Shown: positions 16,214-25,417, numbered from the stretch's first letter. The stretch: DNA of 64,000 nucleotides from Sphingomonas carotinifaciens (GCF_009789535.1 NZ_WSUT01000005.1:310001-374000); one strand, 5' to 3'. Numbers and translations are program-made. The notes: generated by a model from the sequence alone, not told the origin.

Positions 16214-18857
16214 GCGTCGCTCCTTGGCTCAATATCCTGGCGATGGCGGGGCGGCAGGACCCGCAATTGGTGCCCGCGCCCAGCGCCGCGCCGACCGCGG
16301 CGACATCGCCTAGTCCTTGGGCCGCGATCGCCGAGACGATCGTCTTCAATCCCACGTCGAAACAGGCGCACACGATCGGCCCGCGATCGACCGCCAGGCC
16401 CGGTGCCCGCCCGGCCAGCACGGTGGGCGCCGCCTGCGCCGCGCCGAGTTGTTCGATCAGCCAGTCGCGCGACGGCAACAGCCCGGTCTCCGTCACGAAC
16501 AGCGCCGCGACCAACCGCCCGTCGACCAGCACCGCGACCCGCTTCGTGCCCCGGCTGGCATCCGCCGCCTCGATCCGCGCCCCCTTCGGCAACACCGCCT
16601 CCAGCACGGCCGGATCACCGTCCCCCGCCAACTCCCACAGCACCCCCGCCGGCACCGCCACCCGCGTCGCCCACAAACACTCCGGTCGCTCGCCCTCGCC
16701 CGCGACGATCAGAAAGCCGCGCCACCGGCACGCCACCGCCGCGATCGCCGCCGGCGACGCCTTGAACCCCGGCTGCCCCGACACCGGATCGACCAGTGGT
16801 CGCGGCAGCAGCCCGGTGCGCCCGCCGCTCGCCGTCCGGTCGGTCCAGTGGATCGGCACGAAGATCTCGCCCGGCCGCTGCGCCTCGCTCACCCGCACCC
16901 GGTACAGGCTCTCCCCCTGCGGCGTGCAGACGCGCGCCAGCCCGCCATCCACCAGCCCTTCGCGCGCGGCATCGTCGCCATGCACCTCGACCAATGGCTC
17001 CTCCCGGTGCCGCGCCAGCTTCGGCGACAGCCCCGTACGCGTCATCGTATGCCACTGGTCCCGGTAACGCCCGGTATTGAGCGTCAACGGCCAGTCCTTC
17101 AGCGGCGGCGCCACCGCCTTCTGCACCACCGGCGCCAGCCGCGCGCGACCGTCCGGCGTCGGATAGCGCCCATCGGCAAAGGGCGTGCCGCCCCAGCGGA
17201 ACGGTGCCATCGCCTCGTAATCGGCATTGCCCTTCGCCGCCTGCCCCGGCAGCGCGAACAGCCGCTGGCCATCGGGCGCATAGGTCGACAGCCGGCAATG
17301 CTCGCGCCAGATCTCGGCGGGCCGGTCATAGGCGAAGGCGGTGCCCCAACCCATGCGCCGCGCGACCTCCTTGACGATCCACCAATCGGGCTTCGCCTCG
17401 CCGGGCAGCGGGAACAGCGCGCGTTGCCGGCTGATCGTGCGGTCCGAATTGGTGACGGTGCCATCCTTCTCGCCCCAGGCGGCGGCGGGCAGGCGGACCT
17501 GCGCGTGCACGCTGGTGTCGGTTTCCGCCACCACGTCGCTCACCACCACGAACGGGCACGCCGCCAGCGCCGCGCGCACCGCACCCGCATCGGGCATCGA
17601 CACCGCCGGGTTGGTCGCCATCACCCACAACGCCTTGATCCGGCCATTGCCCAGTTCGCGAAACAGGTCGACCGCCTTCAGCCCCGGCTTCTCCGCAATC
17701 GTCGGCGACGCCCAGAAACGCTGCACGGCCGCCCGGTTCGCCTCCGCAAAGTCTCGGTGTGCCGCCAGCGTCGAGGCCAGCCCGCCCACCTCGCGCCCGC
17801 CCATCGCATTGGGCTGGCCGGTGATCGAGAAGGGCGCCGCCCCCGGCTTGCCGATCCGCCCCGTCGCCAGATGTACGTTCAGGATCGCATTCACCTGATC
17901 GGTGCCCGCCAGCGCCTGATTCACCCCCTGGCTGAACATCGTCACCGTCCGCGGTGTCGCGGCGAACATCTCGAAGAAACGCCGAAGGTCCGCCGGCGCC
18001 ACATCGCAGGTGCGCGCCACCGACCACAGGTCGCTACCCTCTCCGGTCCGGTCCCAGAAATCTTCGGGTACCGAGACATGCGCGGCCAGATAGGCGGCGT
18101 CCACCACGCCCGCTTCACGGCACCAGTGGAGCAGGCCGTTCATCAAGGCGACGTCGCTGCCCGGCCGGATGGCGAGGTGCAGGTCCGCCTCCTCCGCCGT
18201 CTCGGTCCGACGCGGATCGATCACCACCAGCTTCGCACCCGCCTCGCAGGCACTGCGGATACGTTGATAGACGATCGGGTGGCACCATGCCGTGTTCGAT
18301 CCGACCAGCACGATCAGCTCGGCCGCGTCCAGATCGTCATAGCTGGCCGGCACCACGTCCTCGCCGAACGCGCGGCTGTGCCCGGCCACCGCGCTCGACA
18401 TGCACAGCCTGGAATTGGTGTCGATGTTCGCCGATCCGATGAATCCCTTCATCAGCTTGTTGGCGACATAATAATCCTCGGTCAGCAACTGGCCCGAGAC
18501 GTAGAAGGCGACGCTGTTCGGTCCATGCCGCGCGATCGTCTCGCGGAACCGCCGCGCGACCAGATCCAGCGCCTTGTCCCACGACGCCCGCCGCCTGCCG
18601 ATCATCGGCGCGAGCAACCGCCCCTCCAGCCCCACCGTCTCCCCCAGATGCGTCCCCTTGGAACACAGCCGCCCGCGATTGGCCGGATGCTCCGGATCGC
18701 CCGCAATGGCGACTTGCCTATCGCCGGTAACGGTGGCCACGATCCCGCACCCCACCCCGCAATAAGCACAGGTTGTCCTGACCCCTCTCCCCTCCGGGGA
18801 GAGGGAGGGGCCCGTCGCGTCAGCGATGGGAGGGTGAGGGGCCGTCACGGGCGGCAC
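16203..18857 (-). CDS. nasA: Assimilatory nitrate reductase catalytic subunit with BFD-like C-terminal domain
   Basis: The 884-residue molybdoenzyme has the N-terminal [4Fe-4S] site CAYCGVGCG...RLCSKGTHLGE, molybdopterin motifs (LVGSNTAWCHP, QGVNQALAGTDQVNAI, ITGQPNAMGGREVGG) and the late NTGRYRDQWHTMTRTG block. An extra C-terminal BFD-like [2Fe-2S] domain (CACFDVG...GTNCGSCRP) follows. It reduces nitrate to nitrite in the cytoplasm. The only usable starts are GTG codons at 18857 or 18848. The first 25 or so residues (HPPIADATGPSLSPEGRG) are encoded by a dispersed repeat, not by conserved nasA sequence. It follows nirD by 16 bp and overlaps cobA. Confidence 0.93.
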   Translation of the reverse strand: MPPVTAPHPPIADATGPSLSPEGRGVRTTCAYCGVGCGIVATVTGDRQVAIAGDPEHPANRGRLCSKGTHLGETVGLEGRLLAPMIGRRRASWDKALDLVARRFRETIARHGPNSVAFYVSGQLLTEDYYVANKLMKGFIGSANIDTNSRLCMSSAVAGHSRAFGEDVVPASYDDLDAAELIVLVGSNTAWCHPIVYQRIRSACEAGAKLVVIDPRRTETAEEADLHLAIRPGSDVALMNGLLHWCREAGVVDAAYLAAHVSVPEDFWDRTGEGSDLWSVARTCDVAPADLRRFFEMFAATPRTVTMFSQGVNQALAGTDQVNAILNVHLATGRIGKPGAAPFSITGQPNAMGGREVGGLASTLAAHRDFAEANRAAVQRFWASPTIAEKPGLKAVDLFRELGNGRIKALWVMATNPAVSMPDAGAVRAALAACPFVVVSDVVAETDTSVHAQVRLPAAAWGEKDGTVTNSDRTISRQRALFPLPGEAKPDWWIVKEVARRMGWGTAFAYDRPAEIWREHCRLSTYAPDGQRLFALPGQAAKGNADYEAMAPFRWGGTPFADGRYPTPDGRARLAPVVQKAVAPPLKDWPLTLNTGRYRDQWHTMTRTGLSPKLARHREEPLVEVHGDDAAREGLVDGGLARVCTPQGESLYRVRVSEAQRPGEIFVPIHWTDRTASGGRTGLLPRPLVDPVSGQPGFKASPAAIAAVACRWRGFLIVAGEGERPECLWATRVAVPAGVLWELAGDGDPAVLEAVLPKGARIEAADASRGTKRVAVLVDGRLVAALFVTETGLLPSRDWLIEQLGAAQAAPTVLAGRAPGLAVDRGPIVCACFDVGLKTIVSAIAAQGLGDVAAVGAALGAGTNCGSCRPAIARILSQGATHAA
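18780..18842. repeat. GC-rich palindromic repeat (family C) inside the nasA 5' end
   Basis: CCCTCTCCCC, GGGGAGAGGGAGGGGCCCGT and GCGATGGGAGGGTGAGGGG match, in the same order, the element at 44040-44100. Here the repeat is read in frame as the N-terminal extension of nasA, between the GTG start and the TTCAYCG-type iron-sulfur motif. Confidence 0.85.
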
Positions 18858-18873
18858 CCTGCAAGGCGGTTGC

Positions 18874-19212
18874 TCACGCCGCCGCCTTCAACGTAGCGGC
18901 CCGACAGATCAAAACCCGCCCCCCGGAAACCTTCACCGGCACGACCGGCGTACACCCCCGGTCCTCGCCCAGCGCCTCGCCGGTCACCAGCGAAATCCGC
19001 CAGTTGTGCAACGGACACGCCACCGCCCCGCCATGCACGATGCCCTGGGAGAGCCGCCCATGCTTGTGCGGACACCGGTCGAGCAGCGCGAAGACCTTGC
19101 CCTCGCTGGTGCGGAACACCGCGATGTCGTCGCCGCCCTCCACCTGCACGGTGCGGCTTCCCCGCACCGGAATCTCGTCGACCCAGCCGATATCGAGCCA
19201 TTCGCCAATCAT
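18874..19212 (-). CDS. nirD: Nitrite reductase [NAD(P)H] small subunit
   Basis: The 112-residue Rieske-type protein has DDIAVFRTSEGKVFALLDRC, the CPHKHGRLSQG and CPLHNWRISL cluster sites, and GCTPVVPVKVSGGRVLI, as in NirD. It partners NirB in the cytoplasmic six-electron reduction of nitrite to ammonium. The ATG overlaps the stop of nirB (ATGA), so the two subunits are translationally coupled. Here the Rieske ligand pattern C-x-H...C-x2-H is complete, so an iron-sulfur cluster is likely, whereas some NirD proteins lack it. nasA follows 16 bp downstream. Confidence 0.94.
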   Translation of the reverse strand: MIGEWLDIGWVDEIPVRGSRTVQVEGGDDIAVFRTSEGKVFALLDRCPHKHGRLSQGIVHGGAVACPLHNWRISLVTGEALGEDRGCTPVVPVKVSGGRVLICRAATLKAAA

Positions 19213-21701
19213 GCCATTTCCTCCAGCACGGGAACGGGGGTGAAGCGCGCCATCGGCGCATGGATCTCGCGCTCGGCCCCCTCGACGCGCGCGGCCCAGG
19301 GATCGTCCTGCGAAAAGCTCTGCGAGTAGAAGAACCGCGCCGCCAGTTCGCCGCGCGCGCCTGCATCGGGCAGCAGCCGCGACTGGACATAGGCAAGGCC
19401 CACCCGTTCGATCCACGGCGCGGTCCGCTCCAGATAGCGTGCCTCCTCGCGGTAGAGCTGGATAAAGGCGGCGCACATCTCCATCGCCTCGGCTTCCGTC
19501 GCGACCTTGCACAGCAGGTCGGTGGCGCGCACCTTGATCCCGCCATTGCCGCCGACATGGCATTCGTAACCGCTGTCGACGCACACCACGCCGAAGTCCT
19601 TGATCGTCGCCTCGGCGCAGTTGCGCGGGCATCCCGACACCGCGATCTTGAACTTGTGCGGCATCCACGACCCCCAGGTCGCTCGCTCGATCTTCACGCC
19701 GAAGCCGGTCGAATCCTGCGTGCCGAACCGGCACCATTCGCTGCCCACACAGGTCTTCACCGTGCGCAGCGACTTGCCATAGGCATGGCCCGAAACCATC
19801 CCCGCCGCATTCAGGTCCGCCCACACCGCGGGCAGGTCCTCCTTCTTGATCCCGAAGATGTCGAGCCGCTGCCCGCCGGTCACCTTGACCATCGGCGCGT
19901 CGTACTTCTCCACGACATCGGCGATCGCGCGCAGCTCGCGGGGGTTGGTCAGCCCGCCCCACATGCGCGGCACCACCGAATAGGTGCCATCCTTCTGGAT
20001 GTTGGCGTGCATCCGCTCGTTGACGAAGCGGCTCTGCTGGTCGTCCTTATATTCACCCGGCAGCGCACAGAGCAGATAATAGTTCAGCGCCGGCCGGCAC
20101 GACGAACAGCCATCGGGCGTCGACCAGTGCAGCTTGTGCATCACCTCGGGGATCGATCGCATGCCTTGCGCCACGATCTCGCGCCGCACATCGTCATGGC
20201 CGAAGCTGGTGCATTTGCACATGGTCTTCGGCCCCGCCTCGACCGCGCCCTCGCCGAGCGTCAGCGCGAGCAGGCTTTCGACGATGTTGGTGCACGATCC
20301 GCAGCTTGCCGACGCCTTGCAGGTGCCGCGCACCGCATCCACGCTGTGCGCACCGGCCGCGATGCAGGCCACCACCTTGCCCTTGGTCACGCCGTTGCAG
20401 CCGCAGATTTCCGCATCGTCGGAAAGCGCCGCAACGGCCGCCTTAGGGTCCGCCTGGCCCCCTCCCGAGGCGAAGGCCTGGCCGAAGATCAGCGCGTCGC
20501 GGATGTCGGCCACATCCTCTTGCCGCTTCAACAGGTCGAAATACCAGTTCCCGTCCGCGGTATCGCCGTACAGCACCGCGCCGACGATGCGATCGTCGCG
20601 CACCACGACGCGCTTGTAGATACCGCGCGCCGCATCGCGCAGGACGATGTCCTCCGCCCCGTCGCCGCCCGAGAAATCGCCCGCGGAGAACACGTCCAGC
20701 CCGGCCACCTTCAGCTTGGTGGAGGTCGCGGACGGCCGATAGCCGCTATGCGCATCGGTCAACCCGTCGGCCAGCGCCCGGCACATGTCCCACAAGGGCG
20801 CGACCAGGCCATAGACCTGCCCGTCATGCTCGACGCATTCGCCCACCGCCAGCACGCGGGGGTCGGATGTGACCATATGGTCGTCCACCCGGATCCCACG
20901 ACCCACGTCCAACCCCGCCTCGTGGGCCAGCGCGGTGCACGGCCGAATGCCCACGGCCATGACGACGAGGTCGGCCGCGATCTCCGTCCCGTCCTTCAGC
21001 GCGACGCCGGTAACATGGGTATCGCCCAGGATCGCGGCGGTATCCGCCCCCGTCAGCACCACCTGCCCGCGCGCCTCCAGCGCCTGCTTCAGCAGCCAAC
21101 CCGCCGCCTCGTCCAGCTGCCGCTCCATCAGCGTCGGCATGATGTGCAGCACCGTCACCTGCATGCCACGCAGGGACAAGCCGTGCGCCGCCTCCAGCCC
21201 CAGCAAGCCCCCGCCGATCACCACCGCACTGCCGCCGCGCGCAGCGGCCGCCAGCATGTGATCCACATCCTTCATGTCGCGGAAGCTGATGACGCCGGGC
21301 AGGTCGCGGCCCGGCACCGGGATGATGAAGGGGTCCGATCCGGTCGCGATCAGCAACCGGTCATAATCCACCGTCACGCCGCCTCGCGAGGTCACGGTGC
21401 GCGCCTCCCGATCGATCGCGGTGACGGGGTCGCCCGATATCAGTGTGATGCCGTTATCCGCGTACCAGTCGGTCCCGTTGATGACAATCTCGTCGAACGT
21501 CTTCTCGCCCGCCAACACCGGAGACAGCATGATCCGGTTATAGTTCACCAGCGGCTCGGCGCCGAAGATCGTCACCCGGTACCGGTCCGGATCGCGCGCC
21601 AGCACTTCCTCGACCGCCCGGCACCCAGCCATGCCGTTGCCAATGACGACAAGACGTTCGCGCAATTCGGTGGGCGCGGCCACTACAGGAGAATATTCCA
21701 T
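19209..21701 (-). CDS. nirB: Nitrite reductase [NAD(P)H] large subunit
   Basis: The product is about 830 residues. Domains in order are: an FAD domain (LVVIGNGMAGCRAVEE) and an NAD domain (AVVIGGGLLGLEAAHGL); two BFD-like [2Fe-2S] segments (CGCNGVTKGKV...CGSCTNIVE and CKCTSFGHDDV...CSSCRPALNYY); and the siroheme/[4Fe-4S] core (KTCVGSEWCRFGTQDS...VSGCPRNCAEA). It reduces nitrite to ammonium with NAD(P)H. The start chosen is the ATG at 21701, which has GAGG at better spacing than the ATG three codons upstream. nirD overlaps its stop and the nitrate transporter gene lies 23 bp upstream. Siroheme supply comes from cobA in the same operon. Confidence 0.95.
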   Translation of the reverse strand: MEYSPVVAAPTELRERLVVIGNGMAGCRAVEEVLARDPDRYRVTIFGAEPLVNYNRIMLSPVLAGEKTFDEIVINGTDWYADNGITLISGDPVTAIDREARTVTSRGGVTVDYDRLLIATGSDPFIIPVPGRDLPGVISFRDMKDVDHMLAAAARGGSAVVIGGGLLGLEAAHGLSLRGMQVTVLHIMPTLMERQLDEAAGWLLKQALEARGQVVLTGADTAAILGDTHVTGVALKDGTEIAADLVVMAVGIRPCTALAHEAGLDVGRGIRVDDHMVTSDPRVLAVGECVEHDGQVYGLVAPLWDMCRALADGLTDAHSGYRPSATSTKLKVAGLDVFSAGDFSGGDGAEDIVLRDAARGIYKRVVVRDDRIVGAVLYGDTADGNWYFDLLKRQEDVADIRDALIFGQAFASGGGQADPKAAVAALSDDAEICGCNGVTKGKVVACIAAGAHSVDAVRGTCKASASCGSCTNIVESLLALTLGEGAVEAGPKTMCKCTSFGHDDVRREIVAQGMRSIPEVMHKLHWSTPDGCSSCRPALNYYLLCALPGEYKDDQQSRFVNERMHANIQKDGTYSVVPRMWGGLTNPRELRAIADVVEKYDAPMVKVTGGQRLDIFGIKKEDLPAVWADLNAAGMVSGHAYGKSLRTVKTCVGSEWCRFGTQDSTGFGVKIERATWGSWMPHKFKIAVSGCPRNCAEATIKDFGVVCVDSGYECHVGGNGGIKVRATDLLCKVATEAEAMEMCAAFIQLYREEARYLERTAPWIERVGLAYVQSRLLPDAGARGELAARFFYSQSFSQDDPWAARVEGAEREIHAPMARFTPVPVLEEMA

Positions 21702-21724
21702 AGCATCCATCCTCGAAAAGTCGG

Positions 21725-22972
21725 TCAGATCCGCACGCCGGCGGCGGTGCCCCAGCTCGCCCGCCATCCGCGCTTGACCAGCGTCAGCCCGGCGAGCGCC
21801 GCCACCGCAAGCGCGGCAAAGATCAGGAAGCCGGGGGCGAAACTGCCCGTCATCTGCTTGGCCAGCCCCAGCGACGAGGCGAGGTAGAAACCGCCCACCC
21901 CGCCCGCCATGCCGACCAGCCCGGTCATCACCCCGATCTCCGCGGCAAAGCGCTGCGGCACCAGTTGGAAGACCGCGCCGTTGCCCGTGCCCAGCGCCAG
22001 CATCCCCAGCACGAAACAGGCCAGCGCCGCGGTAAAGCTGCCCGCCAGCGCCACGCCGACCAGCGCCAGCGCGGCCACCGCGAACACCCCGGTCAGCGCC
22101 TTCACGCCGCCGATCGCATCGGCCATCGCCCCGCCCATCGGCCGCACCAGCGACCCAGCGAACACGCACCCCGCGGTCGCATAGCCAGCCTGCACCGTGC
22201 TCAACCCGAACGCGTCGGTGAAGTAGATCGGCAGGCTGGCGGCCAGTCCCACGAACCCGCCGAACGTCACCGCGTAGAAGCCCATCAGCCACCACGCATC
22301 GGCCTGCCGCAACGGGCTCATATATTCGACCAGGCTGCGGGGCGGCGGTGCGTTCGGCGCATCCCGGGCCATCAGCAGATAGACGACCAGCACGATCGAC
22401 AGCGGGATGCAGGCAAGGCCCAGCACCGCGTTCCAGCCGAACAGCTCGGCCAGCGCGGGCGCGAACAGCGCGGCCAGCACCGTGCCCGAATTGCCCATGC
22501 CCGCCAGCCCCATCGCCTTGCCCTGATGCTCGGGCGGATACCAGCGGCTGGCCAGCGGCAAGGCGATGGCGAAGCTCGCACCCGCAAAACCCAGCACCAC
22601 GCCCAACGCCAGCGTGCCGGCAAAGCTCGTCACGCCAAAGGCCCAGGCCACTGCCAGCCCGACGATCACGATCACCTGGCTGATCGCGCCCGCCCGCTTC
22701 GGCCCGATCCGGTCGACCAACAGGCCGTTCACCACCCGCAGGATCGCCCCCGCCAGCGTCGGCGTCGCCACCATCAGCCCCTTCTCGGCCGGCGTCAGCA
22801 TCAACGACCGCGCAATCTCCGGCGCCAACGGCCCCAGCAACACCCAGACCATGAACGCCAGATCGAAATACAGGAACGCCGCGATCAGCGTCGGCGTGTG
22901 CCCACTGGCCCAGAAGCCGCCGGCCCCCGCTGCCTGCCTTGCCTGATCGTCCTTCCAATATGCCGTCGCCAT
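21725..22972 (-). CDS. narK: NNP-family nitrate/nitrite transporter (MFS)
   Basis: An AAGGGG ribosome binding site precedes the ATG at 22972. The 415-residue protein has about twelve membrane helices and MFS/NNP features: the N-terminal LIAAFLYFDLAFMVWVLLG, loop GLLVDRIGPKRAG, the nitrate-signature region GLAGMGNSGTVLAALFAP, and in the second half GTGNGAVFQLVPQRFA with GLVGMAGGVGGFYL. It brings nitrate into the cell for the reductases encoded by the next genes. It is the first gene after a leader containing a terminator, so its expression is probably controlled by antitermination. It could also export nitrite. Confidence 0.92.
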   Translation of the reverse strand: MATAYWKDDQARQAAGAGGFWASGHTPTLIAAFLYFDLAFMVWVLLGPLAPEIARSLMLTPAEKGLMVATPTLAGAILRVVNGLLVDRIGPKRAGAISQVIVIVGLAVAWAFGVTSFAGTLALGVVLGFAGASFAIALPLASRWYPPEHQGKAMGLAGMGNSGTVLAALFAPALAELFGWNAVLGLACIPLSIVLVVYLLMARDAPNAPPPRSLVEYMSPLRQADAWWLMGFYAVTFGGFVGLAASLPIYFTDAFGLSTVQAGYATAGCVFAGSLVRPMGGAMADAIGGVKALTGVFAVAALALVGVALAGSFTAALACFVLGMLALGTGNGAVFQLVPQRFAAEIGVMTGLVGMAGGVGGFYLASSLGLAKQMTGSFAPGFLIFAALAVAALAGLTLVKRGWRASWGTAAGVRI

Positions 22973-23000
22973 GCGCGCTTCCCCTTGTGCCGAGGACAAA

Positions 23001-23047
23001 GAAAAAGCCGCCAGGACGGCGGCCATCGCTGGCGCATCCTGGCGGCT
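23001..23047 (-). terminator. Leader terminator (attenuator) of the nitrate assimilation operon
   Basis: On the minus strand a perfect 11-bp stem (AGCCGCCAGGA/TCCTGGCGGCT, 20-nt loop) is followed by TTTTTCTTTG, a full rho-independent terminator. It lies only 29 bp before the transporter start codon, that is, in the 5' leader and not after a gene. NasT-type ANTAR proteins (nasT is encoded upstream) act by cancelling such terminators. The two short ANTAR hairpins that should precede it, somewhere in 23048-23240, could not be assigned with confidence by eye. A GGTGGA/TCCACC hairpin near 23058-23086 is one candidate. Confidence 0.8.
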
Positions 23048-23259
23048 TCGTTGCCGTAGGGTGGACCGGCCTCATGCCGTATCCACCGTCACGCGGCGCC
23101 CCCGACGCTGGAGGCGACATCGCGTGGTAATTTCGTGCCCGACGCCATTGCCGGACGACAGGAAGGTGCCTGATTCGCCGAGGCAGCGCAAGTCCCTTTC
23201 GCAGTCGCAGCATTGCCGTCCCGCTTCCGGAGAATGAAACGCCGCTAAGGTCGAACCTT

Positions 23260-23327
23260 TATCCGTTCGTCTCGAGTAGCCGTCGAGTAGCGGCAAAACC
23301 GCGTACCGAGACGGCGTATCGAGAGAC
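23260..23327 (+). repeat. Dispersed palindromic repeat family A, copy 2
   Basis: This is an almost exact copy of the element at 25531 (TATCCGTTCGTCTCGAGTAG start, GTATCGAGAGAC end), in the same orientation. It lies between nasS and the leader of the nitrate operon. Confidence 0.92.
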
Positions 23328-23400
23328 AGGTTGAGCACGAACGGATCAAAGTGAAGTTCACAGCCTCGCAAGCGCCGAACCGCAAAAGGGAAGAAACGAT

Positions 23401-23538
23401 GTTTACGCGGAGGCGCGGAGAACGCAGGGGTGTTGCGCAGGAGGCATCCTTCGCGCTCCCACTCAAACCCCCGCTACGTGCGAGCCGCAGCGGCTGGACG
23501 ATGATCTCCGCGTCCTCCGCGCCTCCGCGCGAACAAAA
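23401..23538. repeat. Family B element: inverted pair of tandem 8-mer arrays
   Basis: The left arm is TTTACGCGGAGGCGCGGAG and the right arm, in reverse complement, is CTCCGCGCCTCCGCGCGAAC. Each is built from degenerate ACGCGGAG units. About 75 bp of non-repetitive sequence lies between the arms. Similar arms occur at 25418 and 58502-58792. No open frame of note lies inside. Confidence 0.8.
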
Positions 23539-23556
23539 ATCCTCAATGCTGACCGA

Positions 23557-24768
23557 TCAGGGCAACGAACGCAAATACCCCGCCACATCGTCGGGATCGA
23601 ACGCCCGCCCGTCAAAGAAGCCGTCCCGCCCCAGCATCAACCGCCCCTGCGTCGCGCCCGCCCCGATCGGCTCGGCCAGCGCCCCCTCCAGCTTGGAGCT
23701 TGCCCCGGGCAACACCGCCCCCGACCCGGCCAGCGCCGCACGGTACAGATCCGGCCGGAACGTCCCCGCCGCCACCGCCGCATCGCCCTCATCGAACGCG
23801 ATGCCCTCCCACCGCACCATCTGGCTGTAGAGCCACGCCGCCTGGCTGCGCCACGGGAAGTTAGCCGCCTCCCGGTGCTGGAACATGAAGTCGGGGTACC
23901 GCACCGGCTCGGCCCCCGGCGACAGACGGATGCGATCGGTGATCGCGCGCAGCACCGCATCGGCCGGCGCATCCAGATAGCGCGGTTGCGCCAGCAGCGC
24001 GGCGGTGTCTTCCACCGTGTCGGCGCGCACGAAATATTCGGCCGCTCCGTGCAGCGCGCGGATCAGCCGCGCCACCCTGTCGGGATCGCGCTCGGCGGTA
24101 TCGGCGCGCATCGCCAGCACCTTTTCCACGCCCCGCCGCCAGATCTGCGCCGTCGCGAGCGCGATCCGCCCGACTCCGCGATCCACCGCGATCGAATTCC
24201 ACGGCTCGCCGACGCAGATGCCGTCCACATCCCCCGCCGCCAGCGCATCGGCGGCGAACAACGGGCTGGTCACCACGATGTCCACATCCGTATCCGGCCG
24301 GATGCCGACCCCCGCCAGCCAATAGCGCAGCATGTAGTTGTGACTGGAATGGCGATGCACCACGCCGAAGCGCAGTCGCCGCGTCCCCCCCGCCACCTTC
24401 AACGCCACCACCTTCAACGCCGCGCCGATCGCGTGTGGATCGCCCAGCGTGTCGCCCAGCTCCACTTCCTCCGCCAGCCGGGTGGAAAAGGTCACCGCAT
24501 TGCCGTTCAGCCCCAGGACGAACGGCACCGCCATCGGCACCGCCGGCCGGTCCCGCCCCAGCGCCGTCGCGATGGCGAGCGGCGCGACCAGATGCGCCGC
24601 ATCGCTATGTCCGTAAAGCAAGCGGTCGCGCACCGCCGCCCAGGTCGCATCGCGGACCAGATCGATCGCCAGGCCTTCCGCCTCGGCAAAGCCCCGCTCG
24701 CGCGCCAGAATGGGCAGTGCGGCATCGACCAGCGGCAGGAACCCGATGCGCACGGGCGTCAGCGTCAC
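23557..24768 (-). CDS. nasS: Nitrate-sensing NasS (NrtA/CmpA-like binding protein without signal peptide)
   Basis: The 403-residue protein resembles the NrtA/SsuA periplasmic-binding family (RIGFLPLVDAALPILARERG, LGLNGNAVTFSTRL, HSSHNYMLRYWLAG, GDVDGICVGEPWNSIAV). It lacks an export signal and has no permease or ATPase gene beside it. Its start overlaps the stop of nasT by 4 bp. That is the arrangement of NasS, the nitrate/nitrite sensor that holds the antiterminator NasT inactive when no nitrate is present. The transporter-nirBD-nasA operon begins about 580 bp downstream on the same strand. Action is cytoplasmic. Confidence 0.9.
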   Translation of the reverse strand: MTLTPVRIGFLPLVDAALPILARERGFAEAEGLAIDLVRDATWAAVRDRLLYGHSDAAHLVAPLAIATALGRDRPAVPMAVPFVLGLNGNAVTFSTRLAEEVELGDTLGDPHAIGAALKVVALKVAGGTRRLRFGVVHRHSSHNYMLRYWLAGVGIRPDTDVDIVVTSPLFAADALAAGDVDGICVGEPWNSIAVDRGVGRIALATAQIWRRGVEKVLAMRADTAERDPDRVARLIRALHGAAEYFVRADTVEDTAALLAQPRYLDAPADAVLRAITDRIRLSPGAEPVRYPDFMFQHREAANFPWRSQAAWLYSQMVRWEGIAFDEGDAAVAAGTFRPDLYRAALAGSGAVLPGASSKLEGALAEPIGAGATQGRLMLGRDGFFDGRAFDPDDVAGYLRSLP

Positions 24769-25346
24769 GGCAACTCTCCCATCAGCGCGTCGGAGGTGAT
24801 GATCGCATCCGCCACCTCGGCGATGCGCCGGTTGGACGACATGGCATGCCCACGCAGCAGCGCATAGGCCGCCGGCTCGTCGATCCCGCGCCGCTTCATC
24901 AGGATCGCCTTGGCCTTGTCGATCGCGGCACGGTCGGCCAGCGCGCTCTTCGCCTCGGCCAACTCGTCCTGCAATCGCGAGAATGCCTGGAACCGCCGCA
25001 CCGCCAGATCCAGGATCGGCTTGATCCGCGCCTTGGCCAGCCCGTCGACGATATAGGCCGACACGCCCGCATCCACCGCCGCCATCGTCGCCTCCGCATC
25101 GGATTGGTCGACGAACATCGCGATCGGCCGCGCCAGCGCGCGCGACATGGCGAAAAAATCCTCCAGCATATCGCGGCTGGGATTTTCCAGGTTGATCAGC
25201 ACCACCTCGGGCCGGGCCGCCTCCACCTGCGCCACCAGCGGCCCGCGCGGATCGATCACCGCCAGATCGGTCAGCCCCGCCTCGCGCAGGCCATCGGAAA
25301 TGATCGCGGCGCGAGTCGTACTGGTATCGATGATCGCGATCCGCAT
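24765..25346 (-). CDS. nasT: ANTAR-domain response regulator/antiterminator NasT
   Basis: From the ATG at 25346 the product has 193 residues. It has an N-terminal receiver-like domain (MRIAIIDTSTTRAAIISDGL, then VVLINLENPSRDML) in which the usual phosphoacceptor context is altered. A coiled linker (LQDELAEAKSALADRAAIDKAK) leads to the RNA-binding ANTAR domain AKAILMKRRGIDEPAAYALL...RRIAEVADAII. ANTAR proteins bind paired hairpins in nascent RNA and prevent termination. A terminator sits in the leader of the nitrate operon at 23001-23047. nasS overlaps its 3' end, matching the NasS-NasT pair. The weakly supported upstream in-frame ATG was not used. Confidence 0.92.
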   Translation of the reverse strand: MRIAIIDTSTTRAAIISDGLREAGLTDLAVIDPRGPLVAQVEAARPEVVLINLENPSRDMLEDFFAMSRALARPIAMFVDQSDAEATMAAVDAGVSAYIVDGLAKARIKPILDLAVRRFQAFSRLQDELAEAKSALADRAAIDKAKAILMKRRGIDEPAAYALLRGHAMSSNRRIAEVADAIITSDALMGELP

Positions 25347-25417
25347 GGTGCCGTTTATGCTGCCCCGCAGCATGATCGGCAAGGCCGGGCCGTGTTTCGT
25401 AAATGCAGATTACGTGG

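Noticed and set aside
16317..18896. 859-codon open frame antisense to nasA
   Set aside because: Composition is dominated by Arg, His, Pro and Gln, with no recognisable motif. The nasA reading has complete cofactor motifs.
19260..21887. 875-codon plus-strand frame opposite nirB
   Set aside because: Low-complexity His/Arg-rich translation; nirB has full motifs on the minus strand.
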